From Streptomyces noursei (lineage in GTDB: Bacteria; Actinomycetota; Actinomycetes; Streptomycetales; Streptomycetaceae), in the NCBI RefSeq assembly GCF_001646665.1, contig NZ_LWBU01000158.1:328648-373425 (forward strand): 44,778 nucleotides of DNA, written 5' to 3'. The position numbers and the translations under genes were made by a program. The notes beneath the pieces are model-generated. The model had not been told where the DNA came from. It ran no database searches and worked only from the letters and a program-made list of their open reading frames with translations. Shown piece by piece: positions 22,923 to 32,287 of this stretch (within the stretch, counting starts at the first letter, position 1; the number at the start of each line of letters is the position of its first letter).

Positions 22923-24506
22923 TCAACCCCGACCGCTGCCAAGCGCCTTGCGGTCGGCGCTCGGCAACGCCGGACGGGACGGGCGGTCCTGGGGGCCCTG
23001 CTCCAGCCGGAGCGCGAGCTCCGGACAGCGCCGCACCGCCAGCTGGGCGCGGTCCCGCAGATGGGTCGGCACGGACGCCTCCGAGAGCACCGGGTAGCCG
23101 TCGCGACCCATGCGGATCAGCTCGGGGACGATGTCCGCGCACAGGCCGTGGCCCTTGCACAGCGTCCAGTCCACCGCCAGCTTCTCGCCGCTCGGGATGG
23201 ACTCCACGACCTCCTGGTAGCCCGGTTCGGGCAGCGGCAGCACACCGAGCGTCGGGCGCCCGCAGCCGCCGTGCAGGACGTGCGCGGCCAGGTCGTCGGT
23301 GAAGGCCGACAGCGTCGAGCTGAAGAACCGGGCGGATCCGTCCGGGTGCTTGCACACGCCCCGGCCCTTGACCGCCTGGGTGACCTCGCGCAGCGCCTCC
23401 AGGGCGGCCGGCCCGCCGCCGTTGAGGACGTCCGACAGGCCGCCCGCCGCCGCCGGCAGACCCAGGCGGCACGGGCCGCACTGGCCGGCCGTCTCCGCCG
23501 CCAGCCAGTTCGCCACGCGCTGCGCCTCGCCCAGCGGGCAGGTGTCCGGACCGATCGGGAGGATGGCCCCGGCTCCCAGGGCGCCCCCCACGGCCGCCAT
23601 GGACTGCTTGGAGATGACGCAGTTGTCGACGGCCATGGAGTCGATCCAGTTGCCGTGGTAGCCGCCCGTCAGCACGCCCTGGGGGACCTGCGGCGCGCCG
23701 GCGAGCTGGAGGACGTACCGCATCGGGACGCCCGTCGGCACCTCCACCACCATGGGCCGGGCCACCTGCCCGGAGATGGTGAGCATCACCGTGCCGGGCT
23801 CACTGTCCAGGCCGTGCTGGGAGTAGCGGCCGGCACCGATCCGGGCGGCGACGGCGAGCTGCGCGAACGTCTCGGCGTTCGACAGCAGCGTCGGAGCGTT
23901 GCCCACACCCGACTCGGCGGCGCGCTCACGGCGGCCCGGCGGGATGGCGGGGCCGCCGTTGACGGCGCGGATCACGGAGGAGGCCTCGCCGGAGACCATG
24001 CGCTCGGGGGTGCGCACGACCCGCGCGCGCAGCCGCTGCCCGCGCCGGTCGGACAGGCCCCGCTCGGCGAGGGCGGCGCGGATGGAGATCTCCGTGGAGT
24101 TCCGGGTCACCGCGACGACCAGGGTGCGGGCGCCGAGGGCCTCGGCGGCCAGCAGCGCGCCGTCGAGGATGAGGTGCGGCGCCCGGTTGAGCAGCACGGT
24201 GTCCTTGCGGCACGCGGGTTCGCCCTCGCTGCCGTTGACCACGACGACCGGGCGCACCCCGCGCCGGATCGTCGCCTTGGCGACCGCGCGCAGCTTCTTG
24301 CCGAACGGGAAGCCGGCACCGCCGCGGCCGGTGAGGGATATCTCCTCGGCGAGCTGGGCCAGTCGCTCGCCGCCCATGGGTTCGAGGGGGCCGTGCACCT
24401 TGAGGTGCATCTGGAGGTCGAGCCGCTCGACGAGGTCGAAGCCCTGGGTGAGCTGGGGGAGGCCGACGACGCGGACCTCGGGTACGTCGGGGAGCGGGGC
24501 GTTCAC
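22923..24506 (-). CDS. NuoF-like NADH/FMN module fused to a ferredoxin domain
   Basis: 527 residues. Residues 55-345 match the 51-kDa NADH-binding subunit of complex I: G-R-G-G-A-G-F-P-F-G (60-69), the FMN/NADH segment N-G-S-E-G-E-P-A-C-R-K-D (91-102), V-S-G-E-A-S-S-V-I (171-179), an SLBB-like part near 240-285, and the iron-sulfur motif at 338-347. In the last, the first Cys of E-S-C-G-x-C-T-P-C-R is replaced (A340); C343, C346 and C385 remain. Residues 440-505 form a small ferredoxin with C450-x5-C456 and C494-P, as in Streptomyces [3Fe-4S]-type ferredoxins. It should take electrons from NADH to FMN and pass them to clusters. There are no other complex I genes nearby. GTG 24506 overlaps the stop of the heme-membrane gene upstream (GTGA), and GGAG lies 7 nt away, so the two are coupled. 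Confidence 0.78.
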   Translation of the reverse strand: MNAPLPDVPEVRVVGLPQLTQGFDLVERLDLQMHLKVHGPLEPMGGERLAQLAEEISLTGRGGAGFPFGKKLRAVAKATIRRGVRPVVVVNGSEGEPACRKDTVLLNRAPHLILDGALLAAEALGARTLVVAVTRNSTEISIRAALAERGLSDRRGQRLRARVVRTPERMVSGEASSVIRAVNGGPAIPPGRRERAAESGVGNAPTLLSNAETFAQLAVAARIGAGRYSQHGLDSEPGTVMLTISGQVARPMVVEVPTGVPMRYVLQLAGAPQVPQGVLTGGYHGNWIDSMAVDNCVISKQSMAAVGGALGAGAILPIGPDTCPLGEAQRVANWLAAETAGQCGPCRLGLPAAAGGLSDVLNGGGPAALEALREVTQAVKGRGVCKHPDGSARFFSSTLSAFTDDLAAHVLHGGCGRPTLGVLPLPEPGYQEVVESIPSGEKLAVDWTLCKGHGLCADIVPELIRMGRDGYPVLSEASVPTHLRDRAQLAVRRCPELALRLEQGPQDRPSRPALPSADRKALGSGRG

Positions 24507-25843
24507 GGGCGGTCTCCTGCTGGTGCGGTCCAGGGCTCGCCGGCCGGCGGCTGCTGGAAGGGGCCCGGTGCGGGCTCGGTGGGGCTGCTGGTGCCGTAGG
24601 AGGGCGGGACGGTGTCCTGGCCGTAGGAAGGAGGCGGGACGCTGTCCTGGCCGAACGAGGGCGGGGTGGGGGACGGTGCGGGCGGCGGCGGGGACGGGGT
24701 CGGCCAGTAGCCGGGCCTGGTGGCCGGTTCGTCGGACACGACCGGCAGCTCCTCCGTCATGGGCACGCGCTCGGCGTAGGGGATCTCCTGCGTGGGGCCG
24801 CCGGCGCCGGCGTTGCCGAGGGACACGGCCCGGTAGGCGGCCGAGATGCCCGCCCCCATGGTGCCGGGGGAGGCCGGGGGGAACCCCGGCTCGTACATCG
24901 GCGCCGTGGGCGGGGTCAGGGTGCGGGGCTGCTCACGCGGGCGGCCGAGCGGAAGGTCCGGGGACTGGACCGGCGGCTCGGGGCGGGCGGCCGGTTCCCG
25001 CCGCAGCTCCTGCTCGAACGAGCGGGAGGCGTCGTACGGGCGGGACGCCTCGAACGGGCCGGACGGGGTGATGTCGGGCGAGCCGGGCAGCGGCGACACC
25101 GACGGGTCGCGCCGCCGCCCCCGGCTGCGGGCCGGCTTCTCCGCGCCCGGCCCGAGCAGGCTCAGGACACGGTCGGCGAGACGCTGCTGCACGGGGTTGG
25201 GCAGCAGCCGCAGCGACACGGCGCAGGCGACTCCGGTGAGGGCCAGGCAGTACATGGTGGTCACCCAGGTGGCGGCGGGGCGACCCGCGTAGAGCCCGTG
25301 GACGAGCGCGAAGCACCAGGCCGGATAGGCCAGCATGTGCAGGGGCCGCCAGCGGGCCGCGATGCTGCCCCGGCCGGCCAGCGCGCTGCGGGCGGCGCCG
25401 GTGGACGCGGCGATCACCATCAGCAGCCCGGCGAGCGACCCGAACCCGATCAGACCGGACGTGCCGGTGACCCCGAGCCCGAACGGGATGAGAGCCCCGA
25501 TGAGCTCCACGTGCCCCAGGGACACCTTCACGGTGGCGTGGAGGAGCAGGAAGCCGAGGGAGGCCACCGCGGTGGTGCGGTGGATGGCCTGGGCGAGGAG
25601 CCGGTTGCGGGTGGACAGCAGGAGCCGGTCCTGCGCGATCAGGCCCCAGGCCACGGAGGCGGTCAGCGACACGAGGGAGAGGACACCCGTGGCGAAGTCC
25701 AGGGCGGCCCGGAAACTTTCGCTCCCGCCGATGGCGAGCACCGGTATGAGTACCAGCGCAGCCGCGGTGAGCCCGCCCTGTACCGGCTTGCTCATCCCGG
25801 CCTGGAAGGCGGGCGATGAGCGGATCTTGCGATGAGGGTTCAT
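24503..25843 (-). CDS. Six-helix bis-heme membrane protein (ferric reductase/NOX-like TM domain)
   Basis: 446 residues. Residues 18-212 form six hydrophobic helices. Four histidines lie in two helices pairs: H88-x13-H102 and H169-x12-H182, exactly the spacing known for the two hemes of NADPH oxidases and yeast ferric reductases. It lacks the C-terminal FAD and NAD(P)H domains of those enzymes; instead residues 240-446 are Pro/Ser-rich, probably disordered, with repeats like PSYGQD-TVPP. The missing dehydrogenase function is probably supplied by the coupled NuoF-like protein. The acceptor across the membrane (oxygen, ferric iron, quinone or a protein) is unknown. The ATG 25843 has GGAG 9 nt upstream. 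TAGCAT at 25887-25892 (minus strand) could be the -10 box. Confidence 0.75.
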   Translation of the reverse strand: MNPHRKIRSSPAFQAGMSKPVQGGLTAAALVLIPVLAIGGSESFRAALDFATGVLSLVSLTASVAWGLIAQDRLLLSTRNRLLAQAIHRTTAVASLGFLLLHATVKVSLGHVELIGALIPFGLGVTGTSGLIGFGSLAGLLMVIAASTGAARSALAGRGSIAARWRPLHMLAYPAWCFALVHGLYAGRPAATWVTTMYCLALTGVACAVSLRLLPNPVQQRLADRVLSLLGPGAEKPARSRGRRRDPSVSPLPGSPDITPSGPFEASRPYDASRSFEQELRREPAARPEPPVQSPDLPLGRPREQPRTLTPPTAPMYEPGFPPASPGTMGAGISAAYRAVSLGNAGAGGPTQEIPYAERVPMTEELPVVSDEPATRPGYWPTPSPPPPAPSPTPPSFGQDSVPPPSYGQDTVPPSYGTSSPTEPAPGPFQQPPAGEPWTAPAGDRP

Positions 25844-26069
25844 GGGGGGCGACTCCAGTGGTGCGGAAAAGAGGTCCCGTGGCCGCATGCTAAGTCGAGG
25901 CATACCAACCGGTACGAGCTTTGGGCGTTTAAGGTTCGGATCCGACGGCAACTGACTCTGGGGTTGCCCTGGATAGGGGCGATACGCGGAGTAACCCGGA
26001 GCCCTCCGGTGCCGTCCGGCGCATGTGACCGGCCCGTGGACGTCGATGCGGGCCGGACGGGCCCTGCGG

Positions 26070-26075
26070 TACCCT
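26070..26075 (+). promoter_or_regulatory. -10 box of the leuS leader transcript (leaderless leader peptide)
   Basis: TACCCT followed by 6 nt and the leader-peptide ATG at 26082. The transcript should begin at the peptide's first codon. Confidence 0.55.
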
Positions 26076-26081
26076 GACGCC

Positions 26082-26120
26082 ATGCGTGCCGTACGCCTTC
26101 TGCTTAGCGAGCCGCGCTGA
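26082..26120 (+). CDS. leuS leader peptide [12 protein letters not shown]
   Basis: A 12-residue frame with three consecutive Leu codons (CTT CTG CTT at 26097-26105), followed by TGA 26118-26120. Leucine codons placed before an intrinsic terminator upstream of leucyl-tRNA synthetase are the classic layout of ribosome-mediated attenuation. Such attenuators were predicted upstream of leuS in some Streptomyces (Seliverstov et al. 2005, from memory). CTT is otherwise rare in this genome style, so slow decoding would sharpen the sensing of charged tRNA-Leu. Confidence 0.75.
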   Translation: MRAVRLLLSEPR

Positions 26121-26126
26121 TCAGTC

Positions 26127-26188
26127 CCGGCGGATCGAGAATCCGGCCGGAATCGGCGCGGCGTCCCCTCCTGTGCGAGGGGTTTTTT
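26127..26188 (+). promoter_or_regulatory. leuS transcription attenuator (pause/anti-terminator region plus terminator)
   Basis: CCGGCGGAT (26127-26135) pairs with ATCCGGCCGG (26141-26150), nine pairs with one bulge. Further on, CCCCTC (26165-26170) pairs with GAGGGG (26177-26182), followed by six T (26183-26188): an intrinsic terminator between the leader peptide and leuS. The first hairpin is probably the alternative structure that forms when the ribosome stalls or is absent; the exact mutually exclusive pairing was not worked out. It is not a T-box. Confidence 0.75.
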
Positions 26189-26247
26189 CATTTCGCCGCG
26201 CCACACGTCGGCAGCGGGCAGAGACGATCGATGGAGCTTCAAGGATC

Positions 26248-29118
<2,871 letters not shown>

Positions 29119-29136
29119 CCCCGCGCCGCACGGCGG

Positions 29137-29169
29137 GCCCGGGACGGTGCCAGCCGCACCGTCCCGGGC
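29137..29169 (+). terminator. leuS terminator
   Basis: GCCCGGGACGGTG (29137-29149) pairs perfectly over 13 bp with CACCGTCCCGGGC (29157-29169) around a 7-nt loop. Confidence 0.75.
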
Positions 29170-29318
29170 GGTGAGCCGTACGGCCCGGCGCCTAGGTGTT
29201 TTCCCCTACGGGCAGGTTGAGGGTCCGGATGGAACCCTCGGCCTGCCCGTTCCGTTTACCGTGGAGGAACAACGGCCGGCCGTGTCCGGAGCCGTACCTG
29301 GCGACTCGAGGGGACTTC

Positions 29319-30068
29319 ATGGCAGAAGCGATCGCGATCCTGGCGCTGCTCTTCGTCGCCTTCGTCGCTCTGGGGGTCTTCGTGACCGTCAAGGCGGTCA
29401 AGGCCGCCAAGCGTGGGGTGGACCGCACCATCACCCAGGCGCGGCGGACGGTCGAGGACACCACGCTGCGCGCGAAGACCTACGGAACGGGCGGTGTGAC
29501 GGCCGAGCTGGCCCAGCTGCGGCTCTCGCTGCGGACCTCGATGCGCGCCACCCAGGACGCTCTGGAGGCGGGGGCGGCCGAGGACGCCTCGCTCCAGGAG
29601 TCCTTGCAGCTGTTCCGCAGGCTCAGTGCCCACGGGCACGAGCTGGACGCCGACCTCAAGCGGCTGGAGCGGGACCCGGACCGGGCGGGGGTCGCTGCCC
29701 AGCTCGAAGAGCTGCGGGAGCGCACCCAGCGGATCATCCACTCGGCGGAGTCGCTGCGGTGGGCCGCCCGCGACCGGGCGCGGAAGTTCGCGGACGACGA
29801 CCTCGCGTCGCTGAACGCGCAGATCGACGTGGAGGCCGGCGCGCTGCGGCACTGGACGGTCAGTGAGCAGGAGGGCCTCTCCTGGCAGGCGCAGCCCGCG
29901 GGCACGGCACCCGACCCGGCCGCGTCGGCCACGCGGTCCGCACAGGAGCCGGATGCCGGCCGCGGCGCGTCCGGACCGGACGAGCCCCGGGCGATCACGG
30001 CGAAGGACCCCCGGCAACAGCCCTTCTACTCCTGGCAGAAGTCGACCCGCCCCGAGACCACGAACTGA
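29319..30068 (+). CDS. Membrane-anchored coiled-coil protein
   Basis: 249 residues: an N-terminal transmembrane helix (about 3-25, EAIAILALLFVAFVALGVFV), then a long helical segment to about 185 rich in Leu/Arg/Glu/Ala with heptad character, then a Pro/Ser/Ala-rich tail ending KDPRQQPFYSWQKSTRPETTN. The layout is N-out short, C-in, anchored in the membrane. It resembles DUF948-like or AAA-scaffold proteins only in general form; no family is firmly recognised. The ATG has GAGGGG 6 nt upstream. It stands alone between two terminator/promoter boundaries, before degV. Confidence 0.75.
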   Translation: MAEAIAILALLFVAFVALGVFVTVKAVKAAKRGVDRTITQARRTVEDTTLRAKTYGTGGVTAELAQLRLSLRTSMRATQDALEAGAAEDASLQESLQLFRRLSAHGHELDADLKRLERDPDRAGVAAQLEELRERTQRIIHSAESLRWAARDRARKFADDDLASLNAQIDVEAGALRHWTVSEQEGLSWQAQPAGTAPDPAASATRSAQEPDAGRGASGPDEPRAITAKDPRQQPFYSWQKSTRPETTN

Positions 30069-30121
30069 TCGGATTCGATCAAGGGGCGGGGGCGGGCTGC
30101 CGTACGGCGCCCTGGCCGGGG

Positions 30122-30127
30122 TACCCT
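30122..30127 (+). promoter_or_regulatory. Leaderless -10 box of the degV-family gene
   Basis: TACCCT followed by 7 nt and the ATG at 30135. No ribosome binding site lies in between. Confidence 0.55.
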
Positions 30128-30134
30128 CCCGGTC

Positions 30135-30980
30135 ATGTCCCGCCATGTCGCGATCGTCACCGATTCAACGGCCTACCTGCCGCCGCAGACGATGGAGCGG
30201 CACGGTATCACCGCGGTGCCGCTGACCGTCGTCATCGGTGACCGGGCCCTTGAGGAGGGCACCGAGATCTCGGCCCGCTCGCTCGCCCTGGCGCTCCAGA
30301 AGCGGCGCTCGGTGACCACGTCGCGGCCCAGCCCCGAGGTGTTCGCCCAGGCGTACCGGGCGGCCGCCGCCAGGGGTGCCGGCGCGATCGTCTCGCTGCA
30401 CCTGTCGGCGGAGTTCTCCGGGACGTACGACGCCGCGCTGCTCGCCGCCAAGGACGCCCCGGTGCCGGTGCGGGTGGTCGACACCGGGATGGTCGCCATG
30501 GCGCTGGGCTTCTGCGCCCTGGCCGCCGCCGAGACCGCGGAGGCGGGCGGCACACCGGACGAGGTGGTCGCCGCCGCGGAGAAGCGGGCCGCCAACACCT
30601 CCGCGTACTTCTACGTCGACACGCTCGAGTACCTGCGCCGGGGCGGTCGCATCGGCGCCGCCCAGGCCCTGCTGGGCTCCGCGCTCGCGGTGAAGCCCCT
30701 GCTGGAGCTGGAGGGCGGGCGGATCGAACCCCGGGAGAAGGTGCGTACGGCGTCGAAGGCGATCGCCCGGCTGGAGGAGATCGCCGCCGACCGGGCGGGT
30801 GCGAGCCCGGTGGACATCGCGGTGCACCACCTCGCGGCACCCGACCGGGCCGCCGCCCTCGCCGAGCGGCTGCGCGCCCGCGTCCCGGGCCTGGCCGAGC
30901 TGCACGTCAGCGAGGTCGGCGCGGTCATCGGCGCGCACACCGGACCGGGGCTGCTGGGAGTCGTCGTCTCCTCGCGGTGA
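30135..30980 (+). CDS. DegV-family fatty-acid-binding protein
   Basis: 281 residues. DegV proteins bind a fatty acid between two domains; in FakA/FakB systems they present it for phosphorylation. Here the family hallmarks are V-A-I-V-T-D-S-T-A-Y-L-P near residues 4-15, T-S-R-P-S-P-E near 61-67, the S-L-H-L-S-A-E-F-S-G-T-Y-D-A-A segment near 87-101 and D-T-L-E-Y-L-R-R-G-G-R-I-G near 158-170. No FakA kinase gene is seen in the window. Cytoplasmic, no signal peptide. The start follows a TACCCT box closely, so the message is probably leaderless. Confidence 0.9.
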   Translation: MSRHVAIVTDSTAYLPPQTMERHGITAVPLTVVIGDRALEEGTEISARSLALALQKRRSVTTSRPSPEVFAQAYRAAAARGAGAIVSLHLSAEFSGTYDAALLAAKDAPVPVRVVDTGMVAMALGFCALAAAETAEAGGTPDEVVAAAEKRAANTSAYFYVDTLEYLRRGGRIGAAQALLGSALAVKPLLELEGGRIEPREKVRTASKAIARLEEIAADRAGASPVDIAVHHLAAPDRAAALAERLRARVPGLAELHVSEVGAVIGAHTGPGLLGVVVSSR

Positions 30981-31079
30981 CCGGTCGGCCGACTCACACG
31001 ATCGAGTGGCCGCGTTGTCCACAACTGCCGGGTTTTCCACGGATTTCGCGGCACGTCGGCGGGGCGGGGCGAACGTCTC

Positions 31080-31085
31080 TACCGT
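31080..31085 (+). promoter_or_regulatory. Candidate leaderless -10 box of comEA
   Basis: TACCGT ends 8 nt before the comEA ATG at 31094. GAGG lies only 1 nt before the ATG, too close for a normal binding site. Confidence 0.45.
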
Positions 31086-31093
31086 GCTGAGGC

Positions 31094-32287
31094 ATGGACA
31101 CGCGAACACACTCCGTGACATCCGCCGCGCTTCGGGTACGGGCCGTGAGCGGACCCGGTCGTGCGCCGGGCTCCGACGGCCGCACACGGGGCGGGGGGCC
31201 CGGACGGCACCGGCTGCGCGGAAGGCGCGCGGCCGGGCGGACGAGCGTGGCGGCGCGCCGCCGCGCGGACGCGCTCTTCGAGGCGGTCGGCCGCGCCGTC
31301 GCCGAGCGCCCACCGCCGCCGGCCGACGCCGCCGCGCCGGTACGGCCCGCTGGGACGGCCGGGGCGCCGGTGCGGGCAGGGGCCGTCGGCCGGAAGCGCA
31401 CCGCCGGGAGGGCCGGGGCGCCGGTGCGGCCCGTGACGGACGGTGTCGTGCCCCTGCCGCCGCCGGAGAGGGGCGGGGGCCGGTCGGGGGCAGGGCTCGC
31501 CGGCCGGGCGCGCGGGGGAAACGGCGACGGCCGGCCCGTGATGGAGACGGCGGGCGTGCCGGCGGGCGGGTCCACGGGGGGCGCCGGCCCGGTCGCCGCG
31601 GGGCCGGCCGGCCGGTGGACGCGGTGGCGGCAGGCGCTGCGGGAGCGGGCACCGCTGTGGGTACAGGCGCGCTGCGGGATGGAGACCCGTACGGTCGTCG
31701 CGCTCGCCGTCGTCCTGGTCCTGGCCGTCGTCCTCGCCGGGCGCCACTTCTGGGCGGGCCGGCCGGAACCGGTCCGCGCGCCCGAGCTGGTCACGGAGGC
31801 GGCACCGACGGCGGCGGGCCCCGCGAGCCGGCGGGCGCGGGCCGGGGCGCCGCCCGTCGTCGTCGACGTCAGCGGCAAGGTGCGCGAGCCGGGCGTGCTG
31901 CGGCTGCCCGCCGGATCCCGGGTGGCCGACGCCCTGCGCGCGGCGGGCGGGGCCCGGCCGGGCACCGACCTCACGGGGCTGAACCGGGCGCGGGTCGTCA
32001 TGGACGGCGAGCACATCGTGGTGGGCGCGCCGGCCCCACCGGCCGGGCAGGCACCGCCGGGGGCGTCCGCGGCGGCGGGCCCCGGCGGCGGCACCGGACC
32101 GGTCAGCCTCAACTCCGCGACCGTGGAACAGCTCGACACGCTGCCGGGCGTCGGCCCCGTCCTGGCCCGGCACATCGTCGACTACCGCACCAGCCACGGG
32201 GGTTTCCGCTCGGTCGACGAGCTCCGCGAGGTCAACGGCATCGGCGAGCGCCGGTTCGCGGACCTCCGGCCCCTCGTGCAGCCGTGA
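31094..32287 (+). CDS. comEA: ComEA-family DNA-binding membrane protein with long N-terminal extension
   Basis: 397 residues. A low-complexity Arg/Gly/Pro/Ala-rich cytoplasmic tail of about 195 residues precedes a transmembrane helix (about 200-218). Outside lie an SLBB-like domain (VVVDVSGKVREPG near 255-265 to VMDGEHIVVG) and a helix-hairpin-helix DNA-binding domain (N-S-A-T-V-E-Q-L-D-T-L-P-G-V-G near 340-354, then V-N-G-I-G). ComEA receives external double-stranded DNA in competent bacteria. Its stop overlaps the comEC GTG start (GTGA), so the two are coupled. The 195-residue tail is far longer than in Bacillus. Streptomycetes are not generally known to be naturally competent, so the role is open. 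Confidence 0.88.
   Translation: MDTRTHSVTSAALRVRAVSGPGRAPGSDGRTRGGGPGRHRLRGRRAAGRTSVAARRRADALFEAVGRAVAERPPPPADAAAPVRPAGTAGAPVRAGAVGRKRTAGRAGAPVRPVTDGVVPLPPPERGGGRSGAGLAGRARGGNGDGRPVMETAGVPAGGSTGGAGPVAAGPAGRWTRWRQALRERAPLWVQARCGMETRTVVALAVVLVLAVVLAGRHFWAGRPEPVRAPELVTEAAPTAAGPASRRARAGAPPVVVDVSGKVREPGVLRLPAGSRVADALRAAGGARPGTDLTGLNRARVVMDGEHIVVGAPAPPAGQAPPGASAAAGPGGGTGPVSLNSATVEQLDTLPGVGPVLARHIVDYRTSHGGFRSVDELREVNGIGERRFADLRPLVQP

Noticed and set aside
26082..26188. T-box riboswitch upstream of leuS
   Set aside because: No T-box sequence or specifier loop is visible; a leader peptide with Leu codons and a terminator explains the region.
24503..26242. Longer form of the bis-heme protein starting at 26242
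   Set aside because: It would run antisense through the leuS attenuator; ATG 25843 with a binding site is adequate.
26086..26247. Open extension of leuS upstream of 26248
   Set aside because: It crosses the leader peptide, hairpins and T-run of the attenuator, so it is untranslated leader, not protein.
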